Assembly: GCF_001984065.1 (NCBI RefSeq)
Contig: NZ_LYVP01000053.1
Span: 1 to 36,146, forward strand
DNA: 36,146 nt
Reading direction: 5' to 3'
Origin: Pseudomonas sp. KK4
GTDB taxonomy: Bacteria; Pseudomonadota; Gammaproteobacteria; Pseudomonadales; Pseudomonadaceae
Positions 22,274 through 31,512 of the stretch are shown in pieces. The translations under genes and the position numbers were made by a program. The notes under the pieces were generated by a model. It was given only the letters and a program-made list of their open reading frames with translations. It ran no database searches and was not told the origin of the DNA. Numbering within the stretch: position 1 is the stretch's first letter; every line of letters starts with the position of its first letter.

Positions 22274-24931
22274 ATGGGCGAACTGGCCAAAGAAATCCTC
22301 CCGGTCAATATCGAAGACGAGCTGAAGCAGTCCTACCTCGACTACGCGATGAGCGTAATTGTCGGTCGGGCACTGCCGGATGCGCGCGATGGCTTGAAGC
22401 CCGTGCACCGGCGTGTGCTGTTCGCGATGAGCGAGCTGGGTAACGACTTCAACAAGCCGTACAAGAAATCTGCCCGTGTTGTCGGTGACGTGATCGGTAA
22501 GTATCACCCGCACGGTGATACCGCGGTGTACGACACCATCGTTCGGATGGCGCAGCCGTTCTCGCTGCGTTACCTGCTGGTAGACGGTCAGGGCAACTTC
22601 GGTTCGGTGGACGGCGACAACGCCGCGGCCATGCGATACACCGAAGTGCGCATGACCAAGCTGGCGCACGAGCTGCTGGCTGACCTGCACAAGGAAACCG
22701 TGGACTGGGTGCCGAACTACGACGGCACCGAAATGATCCCGGCGGTCATGCCGACCCGTATTCCCAACCTGTTGGTCAACGGCTCCAGCGGTATCGCCGT
22801 GGGCATGGCGACCAACATTCCGCCGCACAACCTCGGTGAAGTCATCGACGGTTGCCTGGCGCTCATCGACAACCCCGAGCTGACCGTCGACGAGCTGATG
22901 CAATACATCCCCGGTCCGGACTTCCCGACCGCTGCGATCATCAACGGTCGCGCCGGCATCATCGAAGCCTACCGCACCGGTCGCGGCCGCATTTACATGC
23001 GCGCCCGCTCGATCATCGAAGACATCGACAAGGTCGGTGGCCGTCAGCAGATCGTCATCACCGAACTCCCTTACCAGCTCAACAAGGCCCGTCTGATCGA
23101 GAAGATCGCCGAGCTGGTCAAAGAGAAGAAGCTCGAAGGCATCACCGAACTGCGCGACGAGTCCGACAAGGACGGCATGCGCGTCGTGATCGAGCTGCGT
23201 CGCGGCGAAGTGCCTGAGGTGATCCTCAACAACCTCTATGCACAGACCCAGCTGCAAGCGGTGTTCGGTATCAACATCGTCGCGCTGATCGACGGCCGTC
23301 CGCGGATCCTCAACCTCAAGGACCTGCTGGAAGCCTTCGTACGTCACCGTCGCGAAGTCGTCACCCGCCGTACCGTGTTCGAACTGCGCAAGGCGCGCGA
23401 GCGTGGTCACATCCTTGAAGGTCAAGCGGTTGCCCTGTCGAACATCGACCCGGTCATCGCCCTGATCAAAGCCTCGCCAACCCCGTCGGAAGCCAAGGAA
23501 GCGCTGGTCAGCACCCCTTGGGAATCCTCGGCGGTCGTCGCGATGGTCGAGCGTGCCGGCGCCGATTCGTGCCGTCCGGAAAACCTCGATCCGCAATACG
23601 GCCTGCGTGACGGCAAGTACTTCCTGTCGCCAGAACAGGCGCAAGCCATTCTGGAACTGCGCCTGCACCGCCTGACCGGTCTGGAACACGAAAAGCTGCT
23701 GGCCGAGTATCAGGAGATCCTCAACCAGATCGGCGAGCTGATCCGCATCCTCAACAGCGCCACGCGCCTGATGGAAGTGATCCGCGAAGAGCTGGAAGTG
23801 ATCCGCGCCGAATACGGCGATGTGCGTCGCACCGAGATTCTCGATGCCCGTCTGGACCTGACCCTGGGCGACATGATCCCGGAAGAAGAGCGCGTCGTGA
23901 CCATCTCCCACGGCGGCTATGCCAAGACCCAGCCGCTGGCTGCGTACCAGGCCCAGCGTCGTGGCGGTAAAGGCAAGTCGGCCACCGGCGTCAAGGATGA
24001 GGACTACATCGCTCACCTGCTGGTCGCCAACAGCCACACCACGCTGTTGCTGTTCTCCAGCAAGGGCAAGGTGTACTGGCTGAAAACCTACGAAATTCCT
24101 GAAGCGTCCCGTGCCGCTCGCGGCCGTCCGCTGGTCAACCTGCTGCCGCTGGATGACGGTGAATACATCACCACCATGCTGCCGGTCGAGGAGTACACCG
24201 AAGGTCACTTCATCTTCATGGCCACCGCCAACGGCACCGTGAAGAAGACCCCGCTGGAATCCTTCAGCCGTCAGCGCAGCGTCGGTCTGATCGCGCTGGA
24301 ACTGGACGAGGGCGATGTATTGATCAGCGCAGCCATCACCGATGGCGAGCGTGAAGTCATGCTGTTCTCCGATGGCGGCAAGGTCACTCGCTTCAAAGAG
24401 TCTGACGTTCGCGCCATGGGCCGGACCGCCCGCGGTGTGCGCGGCATGCGTCTGCCGGAAGGCCAGAAGCTGATTTCCATGCTGATCCCGGAAGAAGGCA
24501 GCCAGATCCTCACTGCTTCCGAGCGTGGCTACGGCAAGCGCACGGCGATCACCGAGTTCCCTGAGTACAAGCGTGGCGGCCAGGGCGTTATCGCCATGGT
24601 CAGCAACGAGCGTAACGGCCGTCTGGTCGGCGCGGTCCAGGTGCTCGACGGCGAGGAGATCATGCTGATTTCCGACCAGGGCACCCTGGTCCGTACCCGT
24701 GTCGACGAAGTCTCCAGCCTGGGTCGTAACACCCAGGGCGTGACCCTGATCAAACTGGCCAAGGATGAAACCCTGGTCGGCCTCGAGCGGGTTCAGGAGC
24801 CTTCGGAAGTCGAGGGTGACGAGCTTGAAGGCGAAGAGGGCGAAGAGGGCTTCGAAGGGCATGTCGGCATCGACGATGCCGCTGAAGACCAGCAACTCGA
24901 CGCCGCCGCAGACGAAGAACCACAGGAATAA
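22274..24931 (+). CDS. gyrA: DNA gyrase subunit A
   Basis: An 885-residue protein; with GyrB it introduces negative supercoils. The ATG at 22274 gives the standard MGELAKEILPVNIEDELK start. Catalytic Tyr122 lies in AAAMRYTEVRM at the same number as in E. coli. The quinolone-resistance region has Thr83 and Asp87 (HPHGDTAVYD), the P. aeruginosa wild-type state. The GyrA box is QRRGGKGKSA near residue 560, followed by six C-terminal blades that wrap DNA. The last 45 residues form a very acidic tail, a known regulator of wrapping in other GyrA proteins. It is monocistronic, followed by a hairpin terminator and a REP pair. Confidence 0.98.
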   Translation: MGELAKEILPVNIEDELKQSYLDYAMSVIVGRALPDARDGLKPVHRRVLFAMSELGNDFNKPYKKSARVVGDVIGKYHPHGDTAVYDTIVRMAQPFSLRYLLVDGQGNFGSVDGDNAAAMRYTEVRMTKLAHELLADLHKETVDWVPNYDGTEMIPAVMPTRIPNLLVNGSSGIAVGMATNIPPHNLGEVIDGCLALIDNPELTVDELMQYIPGPDFPTAAIINGRAGIIEAYRTGRGRIYMRARSIIEDIDKVGGRQQIVITELPYQLNKARLIEKIAELVKEKKLEGITELRDESDKDGMRVVIELRRGEVPEVILNNLYAQTQLQAVFGINIVALIDGRPRILNLKDLLEAFVRHRREVVTRRTVFELRKARERGHILEGQAVALSNIDPVIALIKASPTPSEAKEALVSTPWESSAVVAMVERAGADSCRPENLDPQYGLRDGKYFLSPEQAQAILELRLHRLTGLEHEKLLAEYQEILNQIGELIRILNSATRLMEVIREELEVIRAEYGDVRRTEILDARLDLTLGDMIPEEERVVTISHGGYAKTQPLAAYQAQRRGGKGKSATGVKDEDYIAHLLVANSHTTLLLFSSKGKVYWLKTYEIPEASRAARGRPLVNLLPLDDGEYITTMLPVEEYTEGHFIFMATANGTVKKTPLESFSRQRSVGLIALELDEGDVLISAAITDGEREVMLFSDGGKVTRFKESDVRAMGRTARGVRGMRLPEGQKLISMLIPEEGSQILTASERGYGKRTAITEFPEYKRGGQGVIAMVSNERNGRLVGAVQVLDGEEIMLISDQGTLVRTRVDEVSSLGRNTQGVTLIKLAKDETLVGLERVQEPSEVEGDELEGEEGEEGFEGHVGIDDAAEDQQLDAAADEEPQE

Positions 24932-24942
24932 GCGGGGAAACA

Positions 24943-24977
24943 GGGGGCGGATGAAAATTCGCCCCCTTGTTGTTTGT
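24943..24977 (+). terminator. Rho-independent terminator of gyrA
   Basis: GGGGGCG at 24943-24949 pairs with CGCCCCC at 24960-24966 around a ten-base A/T-rich loop, followed by TTGTTGTTTG. It begins 11 bases after the gyrA stop. The T tract is interrupted by G residues. Confidence 0.75.
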
Positions 24978-25012
24978 ACCGTTGGAAGATTTCGACACCC
25001 ACGACAATCACA

Positions 25013-25102
25013 GGTGGGAGCGGGCTTGCTCGCGAAGACGGTCTGACATTCAGCACGGATGTCGCCTGCAATACCGCTTTCGCGAGCAAGCCCGCTCCCA
25101 CA
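25013..25102. repeat. REP pair, 42-base spacer, outward orientation
   Basis: Arms at 25013-25036 and 25079-25102 separated by 42 bases, with the G-rich arm first as in the pair at 15607. The first base of the left arm is changed (G for T). It lies between the gyrA terminator and serC. Confidence 0.92.
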
Positions 25103-25165
25103 TTGGTTTCGTGGTGATTGATGTTGTGATTAATGCGTGACCACCAAATCAGAGCGAGATTGGAT

Positions 25166-26251
25166 GTGAGCAAGAGAGCCTATAACTTCTGCGCCGGTCC
25201 TGCGGCGCTTCCCGAAGCTGTCCTGCAGCGCGCCCAGGGTGAACTCCTTGACTGGCACGGCAAGGGCCTGTCGGTCATGGAAATGAGCCATCGCAGCGAT
25301 GAGTTCGTGTCCATCGCCACCAAGGCCGAGCAGGACCTGCGGGATCTGCTGAATATCCCCTCGAACTACAAAGTGCTGTTCCTGCAGGGCGGCGCCAGCC
25401 AGCAATTCGCTCAGATTCCGCTGAACCTGCTGCCCGAAAGCGGCAGCGCCGACTACATCGACACCGGTATCTGGTCGCAGAAAGCCATCGAAGAGGCCTC
25501 GCGCTACGGCCACGTGAACGTTGCCGCCACCGCCAAGCCTTACGACTATTTCGCCATTCCCGGCCAGAACGAGTGGAAGCTGTCCAAGGACGCGGCCTAC
25601 GTTCACTACGCGCCGAACGAAACCATCGGCGGCCTGGAATTCCAGTGGATCCCGGAAACCGCTGACGTCCCGCTGGTCGCCGACATGTCCTCGGACATCC
25701 TGTCGCGTCCTGTCGATGTCTCGCGTTTCGGCATGATCTACGCCGGCGCCCAGAAAAACATCGGCCCGAGCGGCATCGTGGTGAACATCATTCGCGAAGA
25801 CTTGCTGGGCAAGGCCCGCTCGTTCTGCCCGACCATGCTCAACTACAAGGTCGCGGCCGACAACGGCTCGATGTACAACACCCCGCCGACCCTGGCCTGG
25901 TACCTGTCCGGCCTGGTGTTCGAATGGCTTAAAGAGCAGGGCGGCGTCGAGGCCATCGGCAAGCTCAACGATGTGAAGCAGCGCACGCTGTATGACTTCA
26001 TCGATGCCAGCGGCCTCTACACCAACCCGATCAACAAATCGGACCGCTCGTGGATGAACGTGCCATTCCGCCTGGCAGACGACCGTCTGGACAAGCCGTT
26101 CCTGGCCGGCGCCGACGAGCGCGGCCTGCTGAACCTCAAGGGCCACCGTTCCGTGGGCGGCATGCGCGCCTCCATCTATAACGCCGTCGACATCAACGCG
26201 ATCAACGCGCTGGTGGCGTACATGGCAGAGTTCGAGAAGGAACACGGCTAA
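25166..26251 (+). CDS. serC: Phosphoserine aminotransferase
   Basis: A 361-residue class-V PLP aminotransferase, about the E. coli length. It makes 3-phosphoserine in serine synthesis and acts on the 4-phosphohydroxythreonine step of pyridoxal-phosphate synthesis. The PLP lysine is Lys197 in YAGAQKNIGPSG. QGGASQQFAQIP near residue 75 binds the PLP phosphate. The GTG at 25166 is chosen because the protein then begins with the typical SKRAYNFCAGPAALPEAV; an ATG at 25133 would add 11 unrelated residues. Ribosome-site sequence is weak. Its last base is shared with the pheA start, so the two are coupled. Confidence 0.95.
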   Translation: MSKRAYNFCAGPAALPEAVLQRAQGELLDWHGKGLSVMEMSHRSDEFVSIATKAEQDLRDLLNIPSNYKVLFLQGGASQQFAQIPLNLLPESGSADYIDTGIWSQKAIEEASRYGHVNVAATAKPYDYFAIPGQNEWKLSKDAAYVHYAPNETIGGLEFQWIPETADVPLVADMSSDILSRPVDVSRFGMIYAGAQKNIGPSGIVVNIIREDLLGKARSFCPTMLNYKVAADNGSMYNTPPTLAWYLSGLVFEWLKEQGGVEAIGKLNDVKQRTLYDFIDASGLYTNPINKSDRSWMNVPFRLADDRLDKPFLAGADERGLLNLKGHRSVGGMRASIYNAVDINAINALVAYMAEFEKEHG

Positions 26252-27345
26252 TGTCTGAGCAAGAACTCAAGGCACTGCGCCTGCGCATTGACGCCCTGGA
26301 CGAGAAGGTCCTGGAGCTGATCAGTGAGCGTGCGCGCTGCGCCCAGGAAGTCGCGCGAGTAAAGATGGCCTCGCTGGCCGAAGGCGAAGTGCCGGTGTTC
26401 TATCGTCCCGAGCGCGAAGCTCAGGTGCTCAAGCGCGTGATGGAGCGCAACCAGGGGCCGTTGGGCAACGAAGAGATGGCGCGGTTGTTCCGCGAAATCA
26501 TGTCCTCGTGCCTGGCCCTTGAGCAGCCGTTGAAAGTGGCTTACCTCGGCCCTGAAGGCACCTTCACTCAAGCGGCGGCCATGAAGCACTTCGGTCACGC
26601 CGTGATCAGCAAGCCGATGGCGGCGATCGACGAAGTGTTCCGTGAAGTGGCGGCCGGTGCGGTGAACTTTGGCGTGGTGCCGGTGGAAAACTCCACCGAA
26701 GGCGCGGTCAACCACACCCTCGACAGCTTCCTCGAGCACGACATGGTGATCTGCGGCGAAGTCGAGCTGCGCATTCACCACCACCTGTTGGTCGGTGAAA
26801 ACACCAAGACCGACAGCATCAGCCGCATCTATTCCCACGCCCAGTCCCTGGCCCAGTGCCGCAAGTGGCTGGACGCCCATTACCCGAATGTCGAGCGTGT
26901 GGCGGTGTCCAGCAACGCCGAAGCGGCCAAGCGGGTCAAGGGTGAGTGGAACTCGGCGGCGATCGCCGGCGACATGGCGGCCGGCCTGTACGGGCTGACC
27001 CGTCTGGCCGAAAAGATCGAGGACCGTCCGGACAACTCCACGCGGTTCCTGATGATCGGCAACCAGGAAGTGCCACCGACCGGCGACGACAAGACTTCGA
27101 TCATCGTCTCCATGAGCAACAAGCCCGGTGCGCTTCACGAGTTGCTGGTGCCGTTCCACGACAACGGCATCGACCTGACGCGCATCGAGACCCGTCCGTC
27201 GCGCAGTGGCAAATGGACCTACGTGTTCTTCATCGACTTTGTCGGCCACCACCGCGATCCGCTGGTAAAAGGTGTGCTGGAAAAGATCAGTCAGGAAGCA
27301 GTGGCACTCAAAGTGCTGGGTTCCTACCCGAAAGCAGTTCTCTAA
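26251..27345 (+). CDS. pheA: Bifunctional chorismate mutase / prephenate dehydratase
   Basis: A 364-residue P-protein for phenylalanine synthesis. Residues 1-90 are an AroQ-type chorismate mutase (LRLRIDALDEKVLELISERA). Residues about 95-275 are the prephenate dehydratase (VAYLGPEGTFTQAAA, VVPVENSTEGAV, and the catalytic TRF in NSTRFLMIG near 267). Residues about 280-364 are an ACT domain (SMSNKPGALHELL and the ESRP-like ETRPSR), which gives phenylalanine feedback inhibition. The start overlaps the serC stop by one base and hisC follows after 13 bases. Confidence 0.97.
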   Translation: MSEQELKALRLRIDALDEKVLELISERARCAQEVARVKMASLAEGEVPVFYRPEREAQVLKRVMERNQGPLGNEEMARLFREIMSSCLALEQPLKVAYLGPEGTFTQAAAMKHFGHAVISKPMAAIDEVFREVAAGAVNFGVVPVENSTEGAVNHTLDSFLEHDMVICGEVELRIHHHLLVGENTKTDSISRIYSHAQSLAQCRKWLDAHYPNVERVAVSSNAEAAKRVKGEWNSAAIAGDMAAGLYGLTRLAEKIEDRPDNSTRFLMIGNQEVPPTGDDKTSIIVSMSNKPGALHELLVPFHDNGIDLTRIETRPSRSGKWTYVFFIDFVGHHRDPLVKGVLEKISQEAVALKVLGSYPKAVL

Positions 27346-27358
27346 GGGGCGGTAGCAA

Positions 27359-28471
27359 ATGAGTGGCAATTTCCTCGCTCTGGCACAGCCGGGCGTGCAA
27401 CAACTTTCGCCTTACGTTCCGGGCAAGCCCGTGGACGAACTGGCCCGCGAGCTGGATCTCGATCCGGCCAGCATCGTCAAACTGGCGAGCAACGAAAACC
27501 CGTTGGGCGCCAGTCCCAAGGCTCTTGCGGCCATCCGCGATGCGCTGGCCGAACTGACCCGCTATCCGGACGGCAACGGCTTTGAGCTGAAATCGCTGCT
27601 GGCTGAACAGTGCCGCGTCGAGATCAACCAGGTGACCCTGGGCAACGGTTCCAACGACATCCTCGAGCTAGTCGCGCGCGCCTACCTGGCGCCAGGCCTG
27701 AACGCGGTGTTCAGCGAGCACGCCTTTGCGGTCTACCCGATCGCCACCCAGGCTGTCGGCGCCCAGGCCAAGGTCGTACCGGCCAAGGAGTGGGGGCACG
27801 ACCTGCCGGCCATGCTGGCGGCGATCGATGCCAACACCCGCGTAGTGTTCATCGCCAACCCGAACAACCCGACCGGGACCTGGTTCGATGCCCAGGCGCT
27901 GGATGACTTCCTGCAGGATGTGCCAGAGCACGTGCTGGTGGTGCTGGACGAGGCCTACATCGAGTACGCCGAAGGCAGCGATCTGCCGGACGGCCTGGAT
28001 TTCCTCGCGGCGTACCCGAACCTGCTGGTGTCCCGCACCTTCTCCAAGGCCTATGGCCTGGCGGCGCTGCGTGTCGGCTACGGTCTGTCCACCCCGGTGG
28101 TCGCCGATGTGCTGAACCGCGTGCGTCAGCCGTTCAACGTCAACAGCCTGGCCCTGGCTGCGGCCTGTGCGGCATTGAAGGATGAAGCGTACCTGGCTGA
28201 AAGCCGTCGCCTCAACGAGGCCGGCATGGAGCAACTGCAAGCCGGTTTCCGCGAGCTGGGGCTGAGCTGGATTGCGTCCAAGGGCAACTTCATCTGCGTC
28301 GATATCGGTCGCGAAGCAGCTCCGGTGTTCCAGGGCTTGCTGCGCGAGGGCGTGATCGTGCGTCCGGTGGCCAACTACGGCATGCCCAACCACCTGCGCA
28401 TCACCATTGGCTTGCCAGCGGAAAACAGCCGCTTCCTCGAGGCGCTGACCAAGGTTCTGGCTCGTGGTTGA
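27359..28471 (+). CDS. hisC: Histidinol-phosphate aminotransferase (aromatic aminotransferase copy)
   Basis: A 370-residue class I/II PLP aminotransferase. The PLP lysine is Lys230 in SRTFSKAYGLAALRVGYG. NPNNPTGT near residue 165 and the Asp/Tyr of LDEAYIEYAE near 200 bind the cofactor. HisC acts on histidinol phosphate, but this copy lies among phenylalanine/tyrosine genes (P. aeruginosa hisC2 context), where an aromatic amino acid transamination role is likely. Its final eight bases overlap the tyrA-aroA start. Confidence 0.93.
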   Translation: MSGNFLALAQPGVQQLSPYVPGKPVDELARELDLDPASIVKLASNENPLGASPKALAAIRDALAELTRYPDGNGFELKSLLAEQCRVEINQVTLGNGSNDILELVARAYLAPGLNAVFSEHAFAVYPIATQAVGAQAKVVPAKEWGHDLPAMLAAIDANTRVVFIANPNNPTGTWFDAQALDDFLQDVPEHVLVVLDEAYIEYAEGSDLPDGLDFLAAYPNLLVSRTFSKAYGLAALRVGYGLSTPVVADVLNRVRQPFNVNSLALAAACAALKDEAYLAESRRLNEAGMEQLQAGFRELGLSWIASKGNFICVDIGREAAPVFQGLLREGVIVRPVANYGMPNHLRITIGLPAENSRFLEALTKVLARG

Positions 28472-30707
28472 TGTCACTGCACTGCAATCTGCGCAACCTA
28501 TGATCGGCCGCCTGGTGGTGGTCGGTCTGGGCTTGATCGGCGGTTCGTTTGCCAAGGGCTTGCGCGAAAGTGGCCTGTGCCGCGAAGTGGTGGGCGTCGA
28601 TCTCGATCCGCAGTCGCGCAAGCTCGCGGTGGAATTGGGTGTGGTGGATCGCTGCGAAGACGACCTGGTGGCGGCATGCCAGGGCGCGGACGTGATTCAA
28701 CTGGCGGTGCCGATCCTGGCCATGGAAAAACTGCTGGCGCGCCTGGCAGGCATGGACCTGGGCGGGGCGATCCTGACCGACGTCGGCAGTGCCAAGGGCA
28801 ATGTCGTGCGCGCCGCGACCGAAGCCTTTGGCGGCATGCCGGCGCGTTTCGTGCCGGGCCATCCGATTGCCGGCTCCGAGCAGAGCGGGGTGGAAGCCTC
28901 CAATGCCGAGTTGTTCCGTCGGCATAAAGTGATACTGACACCGCTGGAGCAGACCGATCCGGCCGCCCTGGCGGTGGTTGATCGCCTGTGGCGCGAATTG
29001 GGCGCCGATGTCGAGCACATGCAGGTCGAGCGTCACGATGAAGTGCTGGCCGCCACCAGCCATCTGCCGCACCTGCTGGCGTTCGGCCTGGTCGATTCGC
29101 TGGCCAAGCGCAATGAAAATTTAGAGATCTTCCGTTACGCTGCGGGCGGTTTCCGCGATTTCACGAGAATCGCCGGAAGCGACCCGGTCATGTGGCACGA
29201 CATCTTCCTCGCCAACCGCGAAGCTGTCCTGCGCACACTCGATACATTTCGCAGCGACCTCGACGCCTTGCGCGACGCGGTCGATGCAGGGGATGGGCAC
29301 CAATTGTTGGGCGTTTTCACTCGCGCCCGGGTTGCCCGCGAGCATTTCAGTAAAATCCTGGCCCGCAGGGCCTATGTGGACGCTATGAATTCCAACGATC
29401 TGATTTTCCTGGCTCAACCTGGTGGCCGCCTGTCCGGTCGGATTCGCGTACCGGGTGACAAATCGATTTCCCACCGCTCGATCATGCTCGGCTCCCTGGC
29501 CGAAGGCGTCACCGAAGTGGAAGGTTTCCTCGAAGGCGAAGATGCCCTGGCCACGCTTCAGGCATTCCGTGACATGGGTGTCGTGATCGAAGGTCCGCAC
29601 CACGGTCGCGTCACCATTCACGGCGTCGGCCTGCATGGCCTGAAGCCTGCGCCGGGTCCGATCTACCTCGGCAACTCCGGCACTTCGATGCGCCTGCTGT
29701 CCGGCCTCCTGGCCGCGCAGGACTTCGACAGCACCCTGACCGGTGACGCGTCGCTGTCCAAGCGCCCGATGAACCGCGTGGCCAATCCGCTGCGGGAAAT
29801 GGGCGCCGTGATCGAAACCGCGGCCGACGGTCGTCCGCCGATGACCATTCGTGGTGGCCACAAGCTCAAGGGCCTGACCTACACCATGCCGATGGCCAGT
29901 GCCCAGGTGAAGTCCTGCCTGCTGCTGGCCGGTCTGTACGCCGATGGCAAGACCACCGTCACCGAGCCTGCGCCGACCCGTGACCACACCGAGCGCATGC
30001 TGCGTGGCTTCGGCTACCCGGTGACCGTGGACGGTGCCACGGCATCGGTCGAGTCCGGCAACAAGCTGACCGCGACCCACATCGAAGTGCCGGGCGATAT
30101 CTCGTCTTCGGCGTTCTTCCTGGTGGCCGCGTCGATCGCCGAAGGCTCTGAGCTGGTGCTCGAGCACGTCGGCATCAACCCGACTCGCACCGGTGTCATC
30201 GACATCCTGCGTCTGATGGGCGCTGACATCACCCTGGAAAACCAGCGTGAAGTCGGCGGCGAACCCGTAGCGGACCTGCGCGTACGTGCAGCTAAACTCA
30301 AGGGTATCGAGATTCCGGAAGAACTGGTTCCGCTGGCGATCGACGAATTCCCGGTGCTGTTCGTGGCGGCGGCCTGCGCTGAAGGGCGCACGGTGCTGAC
30401 CGGCGCCGAAGAGTTGCGAGTCAAGGAGTCGGACCGTATCCAGGTCATGGCCGATGGCTTGCTGGCACTGGGCGTCAAATGCGAACCGACCCCGGACGGC
30501 ATCATCATCGACGGTGGCCAGATCGGCGGCGGCGAAGTGCACGGTCACGGCGACCACCGGATTGCCATGGCCTTCAGCGTGGCCTCGTTGCGCGCTTCGG
30601 CGCCAATCCGCATCCATGATTGCGCCAACGTCGCGACGTCGTTCCCCAACTTCCTCGCGCTGTGCGCGCAAGTCGGCATCCGCGTTGCCCAAGAGGCTCA
30701 GTCGTGA
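28464..30707 (+). CDS. tyrA-aroA: Fused prephenate dehydrogenase / EPSP synthase (TyrA-AroA)
   Basis: A 747-residue fusion of two shikimate-family enzymes. Residues 1-307 are prephenate dehydrogenase: GLGLIGGSFAKGL binds NAD, VGSAKG and GHPIAGSEQSG follow. Residues 308-747, starting MNSNDLIFLAQPGG, are 5-enolpyruvylshikimate-3-phosphate synthase. Class II marker motifs are all present: GDKS at 331-334, SAQVK at 479-483, RDHTE at 506-510 and NPTR at 572-575. Gly406 (GNSGTS) occupies the place where the glyphosate-tolerant CP4 enzyme has Ala. The GTG at 28464 overlaps hisC; an ATG at 28500 is an alternative start. The fusion is normal in Pseudomonas. cmk overlaps the end by four bases. Confidence 0.95.
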   Translation: MVDVTALQSAQPMIGRLVVVGLGLIGGSFAKGLRESGLCREVVGVDLDPQSRKLAVELGVVDRCEDDLVAACQGADVIQLAVPILAMEKLLARLAGMDLGGAILTDVGSAKGNVVRAATEAFGGMPARFVPGHPIAGSEQSGVEASNAELFRRHKVILTPLEQTDPAALAVVDRLWRELGADVEHMQVERHDEVLAATSHLPHLLAFGLVDSLAKRNENLEIFRYAAGGFRDFTRIAGSDPVMWHDIFLANREAVLRTLDTFRSDLDALRDAVDAGDGHQLLGVFTRARVAREHFSKILARRAYVDAMNSNDLIFLAQPGGRLSGRIRVPGDKSISHRSIMLGSLAEGVTEVEGFLEGEDALATLQAFRDMGVVIEGPHHGRVTIHGVGLHGLKPAPGPIYLGNSGTSMRLLSGLLAAQDFDSTLTGDASLSKRPMNRVANPLREMGAVIETAADGRPPMTIRGGHKLKGLTYTMPMASAQVKSCLLLAGLYADGKTTVTEPAPTRDHTERMLRGFGYPVTVDGATASVESGNKLTATHIEVPGDISSSAFFLVAASIAEGSELVLEHVGINPTRTGVIDILRLMGADITLENQREVGGEPVADLRVRAAKLKGIEIPEELVPLAIDEFPVLFVAAACAEGRTVLTGAEELRVKESDRIQVMADGLLALGVKCEPTPDGIIIDGGQIGGGEVHGHGDHRIAMAFSVASLRASAPIRIHDCANVATSFPNFLALCAQVGIRVAQEAQS

Positions 30708-31393
30708 AGAACATTGCACCGGTCATCACCATTGATGGGCCAAGCGGCTCCGGCAAAGGCACCGTCGCCGGGATTCTGGCAAAGCGTCTGGGCTGGAACC
30801 TGCTGGATTCCGGTGCGCTTTACCGTTTGCTGGCCTTTGCCGCGCATAACCATGGCGTCGACCTGACGAACGAAGAGCTCCTGAAAAAACTTGCCGCTCA
30901 TCTGGATGTGCAGTTCATCGCGGCGACCGACGGTCAGCTGCAACGCATCATTCTGGAAGGCGACGAAGTCAGCGATGTGATCCGTACCGAAAGCGTCGGC
31001 TCCGGTGCCTCCCAGGTGGCTGCATTGCCCGCCGTACGCGAGGCGCTGCTGCAGCGTCAGCGTGCGTTCCAGGAAGCGCCGGGCCTGGTGGCCGATGGCC
31101 GGGACATGGGGACGGTGGTGTTTCCGGACGCGCCGCTGAAGATTTTCCTCACTGCCAGTGCCGAGGAGCGTGCGCGCCGTCGATACTTGCAGTTGAAGGG
31201 CAAAGTCGATGGTGTTAGTCTGTCGAGTCTGCTAGATGAGATACGTGCACGCGATGAGCGTGACACCCAGCGAGCGGTAGCCCCGCTCAAACCGGCGGCT
31301 GACGCCATACAGCTGGATTCCACGGAATTATCCATCGATCAGGTGCTGGAACGCATCATGAGCGAGATCGCCATTCGCGATATCGCCGGGTGA
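30704..31393 (+). CDS. cmk: Cytidylate kinase
   Basis: A 229-residue nucleoside monophosphate kinase that phosphorylates CMP and dCMP. The P-loop is GPSGSGKGT near residue 11. DSGALYRLLA near 35 and the DGRDMGTVVFPDAPLKIFL segment (two parts, near 128-145) hold the CMP-binding Asp and Arg residues, and the lid arginines follow in EERARRRYLQL. The GTG at 30704 is chosen: it overlaps the aroA TGA by four bases and AAGAGG lies upstream. cmk directly before rpsA is a conserved gammaproteobacterial arrangement. Confidence 0.96.
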   Translation: MKNIAPVITIDGPSGSGKGTVAGILAKRLGWNLLDSGALYRLLAFAAHNHGVDLTNEELLKKLAAHLDVQFIAATDGQLQRIILEGDEVSDVIRTESVGSGASQVAALPAVREALLQRQRAFQEAPGLVADGRDMGTVVFPDAPLKIFLTASAEERARRRYLQLKGKVDGVSLSSLLDEIRARDERDTQRAVAPLKPAADAIQLDSTELSIDQVLERIMSEIAIRDIAG

Positions 31394-31452
31394 CCAAGAG
31401 GGCCGCAGGGGACCAGTCATAGTCCTGTGGCGCTTCTTTTAAATGAAACTAA

Positions 31453-31494
31453 CCCACATCGTCTGGGATGTGGAGATGGGCGTATTCTTCGCCC
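31453..31494 (+). promoter_or_regulatory. Structured rpsA leader, two hairpins
   Basis: CCACATC (31454-31460) pairs with GATGTGG (31467-31473), and GGGCG (31478-31482) pairs with CGCCC (31490-31494), just before the ribosome site ACAGGAAT and the rpsA ATG. In E. coli the rpsA leader folds into hairpins through which S1 represses its own translation. The layout suggests the same here; the function is inferred. Confidence 0.5.
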
Positions 31495-31512
31495 TCATCA
31501 ACAGGAATTAAA

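Noticed and set aside
22352..22540. Quinolone-resistance mutation in gyrA
   Set aside because: Thr83 and Asp87 are the usual Pseudomonas wild-type residues, so no resistance change is seen.
22247..24895. 882-codon open frame antisense to gyrA
   Set aside because: It mirrors gyrA codon structure in GC-rich DNA, has low-complexity composition rich in Asp, Gln and His, and no ribosome site. gyrA is certain.
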